From Brasilonema angustatum HA4187-MV1 (GTDB lineage Bacteria; Cyanobacteriota; Cyanobacteriia; Cyanobacteriales; Nostocaceae): a stretch of 64,000 nt of DNA. The first letter of the stretch is position 1. Every line of letters starts with the position of its first letter. The stretch is from positions 1 to 64,000 of the forward strand of contig JAHHGV010000029.1 in the NCBI GenBank assembly GCA_019359695.1. Reading direction: 5' to 3'. Below are positions 52,217 through 61,866 of the stretch, piece after piece. The notes under the pieces are model-generated. The model had not been told where the DNA came from and did no database searches. It worked only from the letters and a program-made list of their open reading frames with translations. A program made the position numbers and the translations under genes.

Positions 52217-53375
52217 ACCTAATTCCCTCCTTACCAGACTTTGGCAGCGTTCTTAACTGTGCCTCTACAACCCCGTGAAAGTACAAAAACAAACTGTACA
52301 CATCACAAAGCCTGCTTCCTAAACCTGAAATATCCACACTGGCAGGAATTTCTATTGAAGCATTCCACGATAAAGGGGTTCTTGGATAATGCTCGTTCAA
52401 TTCTTTCATCAAGTAATCTGCTGTTCCTCCACAGAACACGATTTCATCTACAAAGTTGGGAAGAACATTGTCTAGCCATGAAGTTAGCATTGCTGTGTAT
52501 TCTGCTCTTGCTTTACGAATTGCATTCCCTAGCTTCTGTATCTCTGAAGCTTGTCCTTCCTGAGTTTTCGAGCGCGTCAATTGTCGCAATATTCTTTGCT
52601 CTATGTCTACTCCCGCCGCTGCGATCGCAGGAGTTAACCGTTCCAACGTCTGACCTGACGTAGCAGCAACCACCTTCTCCACCATCCGTACCATCCCTAA
52701 ATCTGAGGTTTTTCCTTCTTTGACCATCCCCCGATTGGAAATTAAGACAGAGGCATTTCGGTATCCAATCATAGTCAACGCACATACCCTTTGTTTGAGC
52801 GCGGCTCCTACTTTCTTTTCATGCATCAGGTAAATTCCTGCTCCTTCTGGCAAGCATCTAAACATTGCTAACTCCACGTTCATCTGCCCTGTTGGAGTTA
52901 AATAGTTCAACAGTGTGTTCCGCAATACTGCTTCAAACTGCTCTTTGTCCTCAAACTCTCCTGGTGGCAGTAAAACTGCGAGTGCGACTTGCAATCTTGG
53001 TGGTAACTGTAACTTCTCTTTAATTGCCCATACTGCCGCTAACGTTTTGTACACTCCTCGCTCGTACTTTAGTTCTTCTAACCCTGCGTTTGCGTAATAC
53101 CTATCTTTTGCTAAATACCCGACCACTTGGACAACTGGAGTTTTAGGCAGGTGTATCCAGGCTCGATTTTCTGGCTCTGTCCAACCCAGTGAATTTTTTC
53201 CGTAATTCTTTATCGACTCTACTGGTACAGTAGCTACCTCCGGCTCCATAACCAGTGATTTCACCTCTCCATCAGTATTTTCATAAATGACTTTTGTCGC
53301 ACTTCCCCCAAAATCTAGTGCTGCTGTAATTAATGGTCTTTTAATTTTCTGAGCTTTTTGAGTAACTTTACTCAT
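52206..53375 (-). CDS. Second actin-like segregation ATPase
   Basis: 389 residues. Phosphate-1 ITAALDFGGSATKVIYEN (about 17-34), phosphate-2 CALTMIGYRNASVLISN and adenosine motif IVFCGGTADYL identify an actin-fold ATPase of the ParM/StbA type, only distantly similar to the one at 23217. The start (53375) has a weak ribosome binding site. It leads the leftward operon. Confidence 0.85.
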   Translation of the reverse strand: MSKVTQKAQKIKRPLITAALDFGGSATKVIYENTDGEVKSLVMEPEVATVPVESIKNYGKNSLGWTEPENRAWIHLPKTPVVQVVGYLAKDRYYANAGLEELKYERGVYKTLAAVWAIKEKLQLPPRLQVALAVLLPPGEFEDKEQFEAVLRNTLLNYLTPTGQMNVELAMFRCLPEGAGIYLMHEKKVGAALKQRVCALTMIGYRNASVLISNRGMVKEGKTSDLGMVRMVEKVVAATSGQTLERLTPAIAAAGVDIEQRILRQLTRSKTQEGQASEIQKLGNAIRKARAEYTAMLTSWLDNVLPNFVDEIVFCGGTADYLMKELNEHYPRTPLSWNASIEIPASVDISGLGSRLCDVYSLFLYFHGVVEAQLRTLPKSGKEGIRYAV

Positions 53376-53901
53376 GACTTTTTCAAGACAATATACATCA
53401 GATCAAGATTTAACAAGCTAACCTAAGCCTATTGATAAGTTGACTTTAGTGGTTTCCTTGCTTACTTTTGGCTTGTGATGGCTTACGGAACATTGATTCA
53501 ATAAAAAAATGCTAATCGTCCTTGTAAAATCCATCTACAGCCTTTTTCACTTTATCTTTGTCCCCACTACCCTTGTCTCATACTCTTAGTCAGAATTACT
53601 TCTAACTCAAACTTTTGGTAGATTAGTTGAATAATTGTCATTACCTGTAACTTCTACTGCAAATATTTTTTCGTGTAGTTCGTTGGTTTAATGAGGAACT
53701 CACTCCGCAATTTTTCCCCTGAAGGGTCGGCTGATGCCTAAAAATTGCTGCGTTCGCCCACAGGGAACTGGCTTGGGAAATGCCAGGAAACAATAACACT
53801 TGTATGATTAATAAAACTTATAACACTAACAATTATCTAACTAGACGAGCGCTATCTGTCGCTAGATTGAAAATAGCGGTAGTCCCCATGCAGAGGTGTA
53901 G
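53376..53901. other. Intergenic region between the actin-like gene and the relaxase, candidate oriT
   Basis: 526 bp with two dyads: CGCAATTTTT (53706) against AAAAATTGCTGCG (53740), and CGCTAT (53850) against ATAGCG (53873). The latter ends 23 bp upstream of the relaxase start. MobV-type origins of transfer usually lie just upstream of the mob gene and contain inverted repeats, so this is the best place to look for the nick site. Confidence 0.5.
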
Positions 53902-55674
53902 ATGGCTTACGCAGTTTGTAGAATTGAAAAAATTAAGAGTTGGGCACAACTAGGCAGTAGTGCTCTGCACAGCACCAGAGAGCGAGAAACACCGAACGCC
54001 AATCCCTCAGTAAATAACATTCGACTGATTGACAGTGCTGGTGAAAAAGACCTTTTGGCACTTTTCAAAGAAAGAATTGGTAACCAAAAGATTCGCTCCA
54101 ATGCAGTTTTGGGAGTAGAAATGCTATTGAGCGCTAGTGCAGAATACTTCCGTCCAGACAATCCAACCGCCGCTGGAGTATATGAGCAAAAGCGTTTGGA
54201 AGACTTCACAACCGCTGCCACCCAATGGTTACTAGCACAGCATAAAAACCTTGTAGTCAGAGCAGAGTTGCACTTAGATGAAGCGACTCCACACATCCAC
54301 GCTTATATCGTGCCACTGGACAAGAAGGGTAAACTTAACTATCGGGCGCTGTATGGTGGCAGCAAAACCAGATTATCAGAACTCCAAACTAGCTTTGCTG
54401 CTGCTGTTCAACATTTGGGCATAGAACGAGGTATCAAAGGCAGTAAGGCTACTCATACAGATATTCAAGATTATTACACTGATGTCAACCGCGACTCCCT
54501 CAATCTCAACTTGGAACAAACTCTGCCCATACCAAAAACCCAAGAGCCAGTACAATTATATCGGGAACGGGTAAAGGAAACTTTACAACCCCAGCTTGAC
54601 ATCATCAACCATCAGTTAAGCGATCGCCAATGGGCAATTAGAGCTTATCAGCAGATGGAGCAAAAGGCTCTTGCTTCCGAACAAGAAAGACAGAAGCAAG
54701 AGCAGCGCGTGCAAAATCTAGAATGGTCACAACAGTTGTGGAAAGCAGAAGTTAACCTGCTGCGAGACTTGCCTTTAGAAGATGTGGCTTACCATCTAGG
54801 ACTCTATCTAGATGATAAAGGCAAACACAGGTGGAAAGGTCATGGTCACATCATCAACATCAAAGGTTCTAAATTCTACGACTTTGCAGGTGAAGAACGT
54901 GGAGGCGGTGGTGCCATTGATTTGGTAATGCACGTACTAGACTCCAACTTTCGACAAGCTGTAGCTTGGCTATACGACCAATTTGGGGAATCAGGAATGC
55001 AAAGAGCTGTTACTCATCATGCTCGCACTCAAGCGCAAGAGATTGCACAAAAAGAACCGACACCCCGGTTCGTTCCACCACAAGCAGATGAAAGTCGATG
55101 GCTTGCTGTACAGCAATACCTAACAGTAACACGGAAACTACCACTCAATTTGGTTAATACTCTGCACTCATTAGGATTAATTTATGCCGACAACAGACAA
55201 AATGCCACATTCATAATGCGCTCTCTCAAGGGTGAAGTAACAGGTGCGTTTCTACGTGGAACTTATGACCAGGATAACTCCTTTATTGGATTTGCCAGAG
55301 GTACTAAGCGTACGAAAGGTTGGTTTCACTTGACTATAGGTGGAAATGTTAGTGACTCAATTGGAAAAGCAGTGCTGGTTAAGTCTCCTATAGATGCACT
55401 ATCCTTAGCAGTGTTAGACCAGTCAAAATCAGAAAGAACGCTGTACCTAGCAGCGGATAGCCCCCGCTGTCTACCTGTGGGATTTTTGAGTAAAATTCCA
55501 AGAGTAATTGCTGCTTACGATAACGACGCTGCTGGCAACGACACTTCTGTTGCAATCAAAGAAATTTTACCCCACACAACTAGACTCAAACCAAAAGCTA
55601 AAGATTGGAATGAACAGTTAACTCAGCATGGGTTTTATAATAGAAAACTGCAACACGATCAAGCCGAACCCTGA
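53902..55674 (+). CDS. MobV relaxase fused to primase-like (DUF3991/Toprim) domains
   Basis: 590 residues. MAYAVCRIEKIKSWAQLGSS opens a MobV/Pre relaxase. The catalytic metal site is HLDEATPHIHAYIVP with His124, His131 and His133. About residues 280-360 resemble DUF3991 (LYLDDKGKHRWKGHGHIINI, KFYDFAGEERGGGGAIDLVM). About 480-575 resemble Toprim (VLVKSPIDALSLAVLD, AAYDNDAAGNDTS). Such fusions nick oriT and may prime the transferred strand. AGAGGTG precedes ATG 53902. Confidence 0.88.
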   Translation: MAYAVCRIEKIKSWAQLGSSALHSTRERETPNANPSVNNIRLIDSAGEKDLLALFKERIGNQKIRSNAVLGVEMLLSASAEYFRPDNPTAAGVYEQKRLEDFTTAATQWLLAQHKNLVVRAELHLDEATPHIHAYIVPLDKKGKLNYRALYGGSKTRLSELQTSFAAAVQHLGIERGIKGSKATHTDIQDYYTDVNRDSLNLNLEQTLPIPKTQEPVQLYRERVKETLQPQLDIINHQLSDRQWAIRAYQQMEQKALASEQERQKQEQRVQNLEWSQQLWKAEVNLLRDLPLEDVAYHLGLYLDDKGKHRWKGHGHIINIKGSKFYDFAGEERGGGGAIDLVMHVLDSNFRQAVAWLYDQFGESGMQRAVTHHARTQAQEIAQKEPTPRFVPPQADESRWLAVQQYLTVTRKLPLNLVNTLHSLGLIYADNRQNATFIMRSLKGEVTGAFLRGTYDQDNSFIGFARGTKRTKGWFHLTIGGNVSDSIGKAVLVKSPIDALSLAVLDQSKSERTLYLAADSPRCLPVGFLSKIPRVIAAYDNDAAGNDTSVAIKEILPHTTRLKPKAKDWNEQLTQHGFYNRKLQHDQAEP

Positions 55675-56295
55675 CAGAAACACTCTCTCTTGAAAGAAAA
55701 ATAATGTAGCTTATGAGCGCATATTTTTAGCTTGTGCGGTTTTCTACGGAGATGTGCCAGATATGAAAATAGAAATATCAAACATAATAAACAACAATTA
55801 TTATCACTTCTTAAATTATTTGTCTGAAGTATTTTATAAAATTTGAGATGAATGAAGTTTTGTATTTAGTATAGAAAAATTCTCTTAAAAGCTTTATGCT
55901 GAAAAAAAATGCATTCCGAAAAATGATTTGCTGCGCAAATCAAATGCAACATTTTAAGGGATGCATATCTACCGCAAGTTAAGCAACACCAAATAGTAAT
56001 GTGCAGTAATTCTAATAACTGTAACTCAAAAAAATTATAACGATTACACCTTAAATTCAAACACACACTAAATAGTTTTGAGTGCAGCGTGAATTACTCA
56101 AATTATTAAGCAACACGTGCTCCGACAAAAACACCAGAGTGCAGAAATCCTAAAGACAGGATAGCATTTCTTCATTCACAGTTGTCAAATATTAGTAGAA
56201 TCCGATAAACCAGAATCTTGTTTTTAGCCAGTTAATAAACTTTGTGTTGCACAGCAAGGAAGCGGTTGTTGCCGATTTTTAATACAGGCAAGCTA
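55675..56295. other. AT-rich intergenic stretch
   Basis: About 620 bp. It holds TAAGCAACAC twice (near 55979 and 56106) and AT-rich blocks, but no gene, hairpin or repeat that I can name. It probably holds the promoter for the 56296 gene. Confidence 0.4.
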
Positions 56296-57249
56296 ATGCA
56301 AACGACTACCGCGCACCAGGATGCAAATACATTCAAATTATCAATGATGGACTTCTGTTTGATGGAGGGCGCGTTTCCTTGCATCGCCTTTGAATACGGC
56401 TCTTTGAATACGGCTTTTATCTCAACGTGCATACAGACTATGACACAAATATTTCCGCAAAATATAAATGAAACTGAAATACCAAAAGCTTTACTAACCC
56501 GCTGGAAGTGGAAGCACTTCTCTTGTGCTGCTTACCAACTTCCAAACGGAGAGTTTGTGATGAGCGATCGCCAAATGGCATTACCAATGAGACGAACAAG
56601 AAAAAAAGCAAAAGATTTTCTCCAATTACACCAGTTACCCAGTACTCGCATCCAAGTACTCAATCGACAGGTAATTGTTGCATATCCGCTGCCGAGTGTT
56701 GCGGCTTATTGGCAATATCTTGTGGAATACAATTTGATTCCACCCAACCTTTACTATTCAATCAATTGGCAAGAGCTGATTGCATCTATAACAGACACAA
56801 GTTTACTCCGTCTGAAAATTGATGCAAAACCAACCAAAACAGCGTCGTCAACCTGGTTTCCACCGAGCAATCCAATAGCTACCCCTGTAGTTTTCAAGCT
56901 TGAGAACAAGGTATTCCTAGAAGTGCTTGCGCTCCCAAACTCAGAGTACCGCATTAGCATTGAATCAGGACTAAGTTTGATTGGACTACCCATCAATTGG
57001 TTGTTGCAACTTCCTTTGTCTCCAAGAAAACGGAAAAAGCTAGAGAAACAAGGTTTTTGTGGAGCAACTAAACAGTGCGAAATTCAAACACAAGAAGGAG
57101 TACAAATGGTAGACACCCTCAGCATAAAAGATTGGCTGATTATCTGGGAGTTTTTCGCTTGTCGTGGTAATAGCAAAGCTGCTGCTATTTTAAGAGCCTG
57201 TGCTGAAGAAAATATTCCAACTCGTGTGGAAAGGATGAAAGTGGCTTGA
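56296..57249 (+). CDS. Hypothetical protein
   Basis: 317 residues from ATG 56296; 56242 (GTG) and 56440 (ATG) are other possible starts. The C-terminal half contains LPLSPRKRKKLEKQGFCG and TLSIKDWLIIWEFFACRGNSKAAAI, which may be a helix-turn-helix-like end. There is no recognised family or membrane helix. It could be a plasmid replication or regulatory protein, but nothing shows this directly. Confidence 0.55.
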   Translation: MQTTTAHQDANTFKLSMMDFCLMEGAFPCIAFEYGSLNTAFISTCIQTMTQIFPQNINETEIPKALLTRWKWKHFSCAAYQLPNGEFVMSDRQMALPMRRTRKKAKDFLQLHQLPSTRIQVLNRQVIVAYPLPSVAAYWQYLVEYNLIPPNLYYSINWQELIASITDTSLLRLKIDAKPTKTASSTWFPPSNPIATPVVFKLENKVFLEVLALPNSEYRISIESGLSLIGLPINWLLQLPLSPRKRKKLEKQGFCGATKQCEIQTQEGVQMVDTLSIKDWLIIWEFFACRGNSKAAAILRACAEENIPTRVERMKVA

Positions 57250-57614
57250 GTAGTGCAACTGAACTTTTAGATATTTGCAATACTCTTAGGTAGGCAATTT
57301 ACGCGAAGAGCGCACTGTTACTGTGGGGAAGGAGTGAAGCAATTCAATTTTCTCCTCAAAACAGTACGCTCTAGCTACCTTTAAAAGATAAGATTGTTTT
57401 GGATGGGATGAAAGTGATACACACGGAGGTATGCCAATTATGGCTAGAAAATCCAAATAATTTGGTGATTTACTAAAGTCGAAAAGCTATCAACTACTTA
57501 AGGCTACTTACATAGTCTTGTTCCGATGCGGTTAATGGTCGGTCTAATGCCTGAAATTCATAGTATTGATATTCACTCACGACACTCTTTCCATTCTCTG
57601 TGATAAGAAAGCAT
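57250..57614. other. Intergenic stretch left of the MITE-like element
   Basis: About 365 bp. One frame near 57385-57475 reads KDKIVLDGMKVIHTEV and similar, which may be a gene tail, but no intact gene is present. Confidence 0.4.
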
Positions 57615-57855
57615 ATTCAGTAGATCACAAACTTTTGGAAACTGACGTAGTAGTGAGGGTAAGAGCCATTATGAATTAGAGGGAAAACAGCGTTCGTTTC
57701 AGGCGTTAAGCGTAGCTCTGCCGTAGGCAATCGCTTTACTGGTAACTAACGGTATCGCCCGAAACCCCAATGAATCCGTTCTTTTCTGCTATGTGGGTGT
57801 TTTGTTGAAATGTCCATGTGACAAGGGTTCTAAAAAACTTTGTGATCTACTGATA
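57615..57855. mobile_element. MITE-like element with 15-bp terminal inverted repeats
   Basis: TCAGTAGATCACAAA (57617-57631) and TTTGTGATCTACTGA (57839-57853) are exact complements, and both are followed inward by T-rich bases. The interior, about 207 bp, is non-coding, including a TAGCTCTGCCGTAGGCAATCGC-like dispersed repeat. No transposase is encoded, so it would need one in trans. Confidence 0.72.
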
Positions 57856-57874
57856 TTGCCACAAATCATATTTC

Positions 57875-58291
57875 TTACGGCTGTAGCACAGGATTGATTT
57901 TTAATTCCAACAAACACTCTTCAAGCGACAACCCTTGTAAAATCTCCCACCATTGTTCTGTATGCCTCATGTAAGCAACATTAAAACAATCTCTTCCTAC
58001 ATATTCCAATCGAGCGAATCTTGATTCAAATGAAGGAGAAATGGCTCTAGGACTGGGACAATTAAAAATAGAACAGAAGTAAAAATAATTGCGATACCAC
58101 TTGCCAAAGATATCTACTCGATAATTCCAATCATTATCTGTAGGTGGAGATTCGATATATTTCGGCTTGAATTCAGTTTCAATTAACTCATTACATTTTT
58201 GCAAAACGAATTGCTTCTCATCTTCTGGAACTTGGGGCTTTGGCTTTTTAGTTGTAGAAGGAAGCCAGATTTTTTTGGCTTTTTTGGCCAT
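57875..58291 (-). CDS. Hypothetical protein
   Basis: 138 residues from ATG 58291, chosen because GAGGTG lies at good spacing. The N-terminus is basic (AKKAKKIWLPSTTKKPKPQ). The rest is mixed with WNYRVDIFGKWYRNYFYFC. No family is recognised. Confidence 0.62.
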   Translation of the reverse strand: MAKKAKKIWLPSTTKKPKPQVPEDEKQFVLQKCNELIETEFKPKYIESPPTDNDWNYRVDIFGKWYRNYFYFCSIFNCPSPRAISPSFESRFARLEYVGRDCFNVAYMRHTEQWWEILQGLSLEECLLELKINPVLQP

Positions 58292-58448
58292 GAGATTCAC
58301 CTCATCGAAGATTATCAAAAGTTATTTTAGTTTTTGTTATTCGTTCACCTTACCATCAATTAATATTTCTATAGGAGCTAAAAGCAGCAATGCAATGACA
58401 AGGTAACGATCTGGTTGCCACACGAACTGCTCAGAATGCATTCATATT

Positions 58449-60146
58449 ATGGACTTATTTGACCACCACTACCAACAACAAATACTAACAGAAGCCCCCC
58501 TGGCTGCGAGAATGCGTCCCCGCACCTTAGATGAATTTGTAGGACAAGATCACATCATTGCACCAGGACGCTTACTCCGTCGTGCCATTGCTGCTGACCA
58601 ATTATCCTCATTAATCTTCTTTGGTCCCCCTGGCACAGGTAAAACAACCTTAGCTCGCATTATTGCCAATACGACTGTTGCACATTTTATCGCTATCAAT
58701 GCTGTTCTTGCAGGTGTCAAAGATATTCGAGATGCCATCTCTACAGCAACTGAGAAACGAAAATACCACAATCAGCGCACGATTTTGTTTGTAGATGAAG
58801 TACACCGCTTCAACAAATCTCAACAGGATGCTCTGTTACCTTGGGTGGAAAATGGTACAGTGATTTTGATTGGTGCTACCACTGAAAATCCTTACTTCGA
58901 GGTCAACAAAGCTTTAGTGAGTCGTTCGCGGATTTTTCAACTCAAACCACTTGAGGAAAAAGACTTACGCCAGATTGTTACCCAGACACTGACAGACACC
59001 GAACGCGGTTATGGTCAATTGGCTGTGCAAATAGAACCAGACGCACTGGAACACCTGGTTAATGTTGCAAATGGAGATGCGCGATCGCTCCTCAATGCCT
59101 TAGAGTTAGCTGTAGAAACTACACCACCAGATGCAGCTGGAGTCATCCACATCACTTTAAATGTAGCTGAAGAATCCATCCAACAAAGAGCAGTTCTCTA
59201 TGACAAAGAAGGTGATGCTCACTTTGACACCATCAGTGCATATATCAAAAGTATACGTGGTTCTGACCCTGATGCTGCTCTGTACTGGCTGGCACGTATG
59301 CTTTATGCTGGAGAAGACCCACGCTTTATTCTGCGCCGCCTGTTAATTCAAGCAAGTGAAGATATTGGACTAGCAGACCCCCAGGCTGTAGTAGTAATTA
59401 ATGCCTGCGCTCAAGCCTTTGACCGCGTAGGAATGCCGGAGGGACGGTATCATCTTGCTCAAGCGACTCTTTATTTAGCTAATGCTCCTAAATCTAACAG
59501 TGTTATGGGTTTCTTTGATGCCTTAGCTACAGTTGAACGGGAGTTCCAAGCAGATATTCCCAATCATCTCAAAGATGCCAACCGAGATAAACAAGGCTTT
59601 GGACACGGCGCAGGCTACTTGTATCCCCACGCCTACCGGGATCATTGGGTAGAGCAGCAATATTTACCCAAAAGTTTGCAGGGACAGGTATTTTACCAGC
59701 CCTCAGAGATGGGCAAAGAAGCAGAAATTAAAACGGCTGTGGCTCGTCGCCGCGAAGCACAACTCGCAGCTGCAGTGGAAGGACTAGAAGTTGCTGCCCA
59801 AGAAATGCTAACTTACGGCGAAACCAATCAAAGTACAGACGGATGGTTACAAAGAACCTTGGGACAAGTAGGGCAGCATCTTGCTTTATTACGCGATACA
59901 GTATTTCACATTGCTGCACCAGCGCGTCATCATATAATTTTGGATTTGAATGCAGCAAGCGGTTTATTAACTTGGGAAGCAGTGCGTCGAGTCCCTGAAG
60001 GAAGTGTTTATGCTTGCGTGCATAACCAAGCTGACGCCCAAGCTTTGGCACAACAAGCTATAGTGCTTCCTGAACTGGTACGTCCAATTATTCTGAACAC
60101 TTCTTTAAGCGAATTACCCAATTGTTTAGCAAATCTGACAGAATAA
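58449..60146 (+). CDS. rarA: RarA/MgsA-type recombination ATPase, first part of an interrupted fusion
   Basis: 565 residues to a TAA at 60144-60146. It has the RarA core: RMRPRTLDEFVGQDHI, Walker A FFGPPGTGKTTLARI (about 58-72), Walker B FVDEVHRFNKSQQDALL and a sensor GATTENPYFEV. A C-terminal helix-rich part and the start of a methyltransferase-like domain (HIILDLNAASGLLTWEAVRRVP) follow. In cyanobacteria the full protein is a RarA fusion of about 740 residues. Here the frame resumes five codons after the TAA, so one in-frame stop cuts it. The RarA ATPase part is whole and could work at stalled forks. Confidence 0.88.
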   Translation: MDLFDHHYQQQILTEAPLAARMRPRTLDEFVGQDHIIAPGRLLRRAIAADQLSSLIFFGPPGTGKTTLARIIANTTVAHFIAINAVLAGVKDIRDAISTATEKRKYHNQRTILFVDEVHRFNKSQQDALLPWVENGTVILIGATTENPYFEVNKALVSRSRIFQLKPLEEKDLRQIVTQTLTDTERGYGQLAVQIEPDALEHLVNVANGDARSLLNALELAVETTPPDAAGVIHITLNVAEESIQQRAVLYDKEGDAHFDTISAYIKSIRGSDPDAALYWLARMLYAGEDPRFILRRLLIQASEDIGLADPQAVVVINACAQAFDRVGMPEGRYHLAQATLYLANAPKSNSVMGFFDALATVEREFQADIPNHLKDANRDKQGFGHGAGYLYPHAYRDHWVEQQYLPKSLQGQVFYQPSEMGKEAEIKTAVARRREAQLAAAVEGLEVAAQEMLTYGETNQSTDGWLQRTLGQVGQHLALLRDTVFHIAAPARHHIILDLNAASGLLTWEAVRRVPEGSVYACVHNQADAQALAQQAIVLPELVRPIILNTSLSELPNCLANLTE

Positions 60147-60674
60147 GTAAAGTTTGACCGGATGATTGGACGCAATGTCTTAATGAAAGAAGTAGATAAA
60201 TCTAGCCTTGTTCAAGCCTTAGTTAAATGGCTAAATCAGGATGGAATGATTGTGTTGGCAGAAACTGTCTCTCGCCACAGTCAAAGACTTTATGATTTAC
60301 TTAATCGAGCTTGGGTTAAACCAAATCTATATGAAAAGTTAGTCGCAGCAGAGGAAGCAATTTACTCTGTTGCTTCCGACTCTATGGTTAATTGGGATGT
60401 TGAGGATTTGAGGACAGCTTTTGAGAAAGCAGGTTTAGCGGTGGAGATAACACAGGAGCGAACTCAAACTCAAATGTACATCACATCCAACTTACTAAAT
60501 CGCTGGTTTACAACTTCGGAGACGACTGTTCGCCCCAGTTATGCTACTTGGTTAGCCAAGAATTTGAAACAAGAGGAAGTGGAAACTGTCAAAAATTTAT
60601 TTCATCGTTACTTACTTAATCAAACTGTCAATTGGAACAACACAATTGCTATTGTGAAAGGGAATTTAGTCTAA
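60147..60674 (+). pseudogene. Separated C-terminal part of the RarA fusion
   Basis: The same frame as the upstream gene continues as VKFDRMIGRNVLMKE and runs for 175 residues. ATG 60162 could restart translation. DLRTAFEKAGLAVEITQERTQTQ and LLNRWF follow the usual methyltransferase-domain end. It may be a dead tail, a separate small protein, or a read-through product. Confidence 0.75.
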
Positions 60675-60687
60675 CAATTAGAGGAGT

Positions 60688-61059
60688 ATGACAAACTGGA
60701 GTGTACAGCAAACGCACTTTGTGTAAGATGATATCCCTACTCGCTTAAGGAGTTTAGCAACTCATCTTGCCAGAATTCAGTCATTTTCTATTGATTCAAC
60801 ACATTATAATTTAGTCATCAACGTTATTAGAGAAAGTCACTATTTTCTTGAATGGACAGCCCCAGAAATGGATATTGACACCGCAGGAGAATTGGTGAAT
60901 TTAGGGCGCACTTTATCTAGATGGAAATTTAACTGGGACAAAATCTGGTCTGATGCTATCACAAGAATGAATGTTGCTCAAATTGCCGGTGCTTGGTCAG
61001 AACGGGTACAAACTATGTCCGGAAAATATCCTCCCCAATCAAGTAAGGGTCAAGCGTGA
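60688..61059 (+). pseudogene. Hypothetical gene with an early in-frame stop
   Basis: ATG 60688 with GAGGAG upstream reads MTNWSVQQTHFV, then TAA (60724-60726), then continues in frame as DDIPTRLRSLATHLARIQSF and on to 61059 (124 codons in all). The stop most simply replaces a CAA codon. Downstream restart near ATG 60868 would give 63 residues. No known family. It directly follows the interrupted RarA gene. Confidence 0.65.
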
Positions 61060-61123
61060 GGCGTATTTTAGAGTAAAAATTGAATAAGCGTCATCCAACT
61101 TTTGAGCGTTGCTCTCCGTAAGT

Positions 61124-61567
61124 TCACAGCCAAGATTCAACAGACAATGCTCTAACTTGTTGAATTCGGTTAAAGTCGCTATCAGCCGAGACAACCGTTA
61201 GATTGTGTTGCACAGCAATAGCAGCAATCCAGAGGTCATTCTCATCGAATCCTAAATCAGTAATTTTGGTTTTTCTCCGCTTACTTTTCTCTCGTGGACC
61301 AAACTGATTAAACAAAGCTGCTTTAAGTTTTCCGTATGTTTCTGCTGTAACTTCATCAATTCTGTAAACATATAAACCTTGAAGAAAACGCCTCACCAAA
61401 GCTAAGTTGCTTGAACTACGTTGTGAGCGCTCTGCCATGTCAATCAATTCTCCTTGGACAACAACACAAGTTGTCACTAAAGCATTTTCAGCTTCAGCAA
61501 GGCGACGTAAAATGTTCTCATCTGTTTGGATTGCACGACTACAATGATTTGTGTCCAATAAATACAT
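61124..61567 (-). CDS. vapC: VapC-type PIN-domain toxin
   Basis: 147 residues. The PIN metal-binding acids are in place: Asp5 (YLLDTNH), Glu40 (VQGEL), Asp111 (DENDLWIAA) and Asp129/131 (SADSDF). Such toxins cut tRNA or rRNA. ATG 61567 shares one base with the upstream antitoxin stop (TAATG). Confidence 0.9.
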   Translation of the reverse strand: MYLLDTNHCSRAIQTDENILRRLAEAENALVTTCVVVQGELIDMAERSQRSSSNLALVRRFLQGLYVYRIDEVTAETYGKLKAALFNQFGPREKSKRRKTKITDLGFDENDLWIAAIAVQHNLTVVSADSDFNRIQQVRALSVESWL

Positions 61568-61866
61568 TATTCAAAATGGTTATCATAGTTAAATTTGGCT
61601 TTGCCACGAGTTTCATAAACTACCTGGAGACATTCTTCCAAGTCATCTCCTTCCCAGCTACCAACAGTCTTCAAATGTTCCAAAAGCGAGCGACCTGTTG
61701 ACTGCACTGTTGTTTGCTGTTCAGGTGCAGGGGTTTCTGTTACATCCACTACTGGCTGCGATTCACGCTGTTTAGTTTTGATAAACTGTAAGAAATCAAG
61801 TGTTTGTGCTAAGAGCGATTCTGGAGCGGATTCAATTTCTCGAAAAAGTTGTTCTTTAATAGTCAT
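61567..61866 (-). CDS. Antitoxin of the VapC-like toxin (DUF2281-like N-terminus)
   Basis: 99 residues. TIKEQLFREIESAPESLLAQTLDFLQFIKT resembles the start of DUF2281-type antitoxins found before cyanobacterial PIN toxins. A Thr/Gln/Val-rich linker (about 40-60) and a C-terminal helix that would cover the toxin follow. Its stop overlaps the toxin start by one base. Confidence 0.8.
   Translation of the reverse strand: MTIKEQLFREIESAPESLLAQTLDFLQFIKTKQRESQPVVDVTETPAPEQQTTVQSTGRSLLEHLKTVGSWEGDDLEECLQVVYETRGKAKFNYDNHFE

Noticed and set aside
58449-61059. Alternative genetic code (TAA read as Gln)
   Set aside because: Many intact genes in the window end with TAA at sensible positions, for example parA at 21534-21536.
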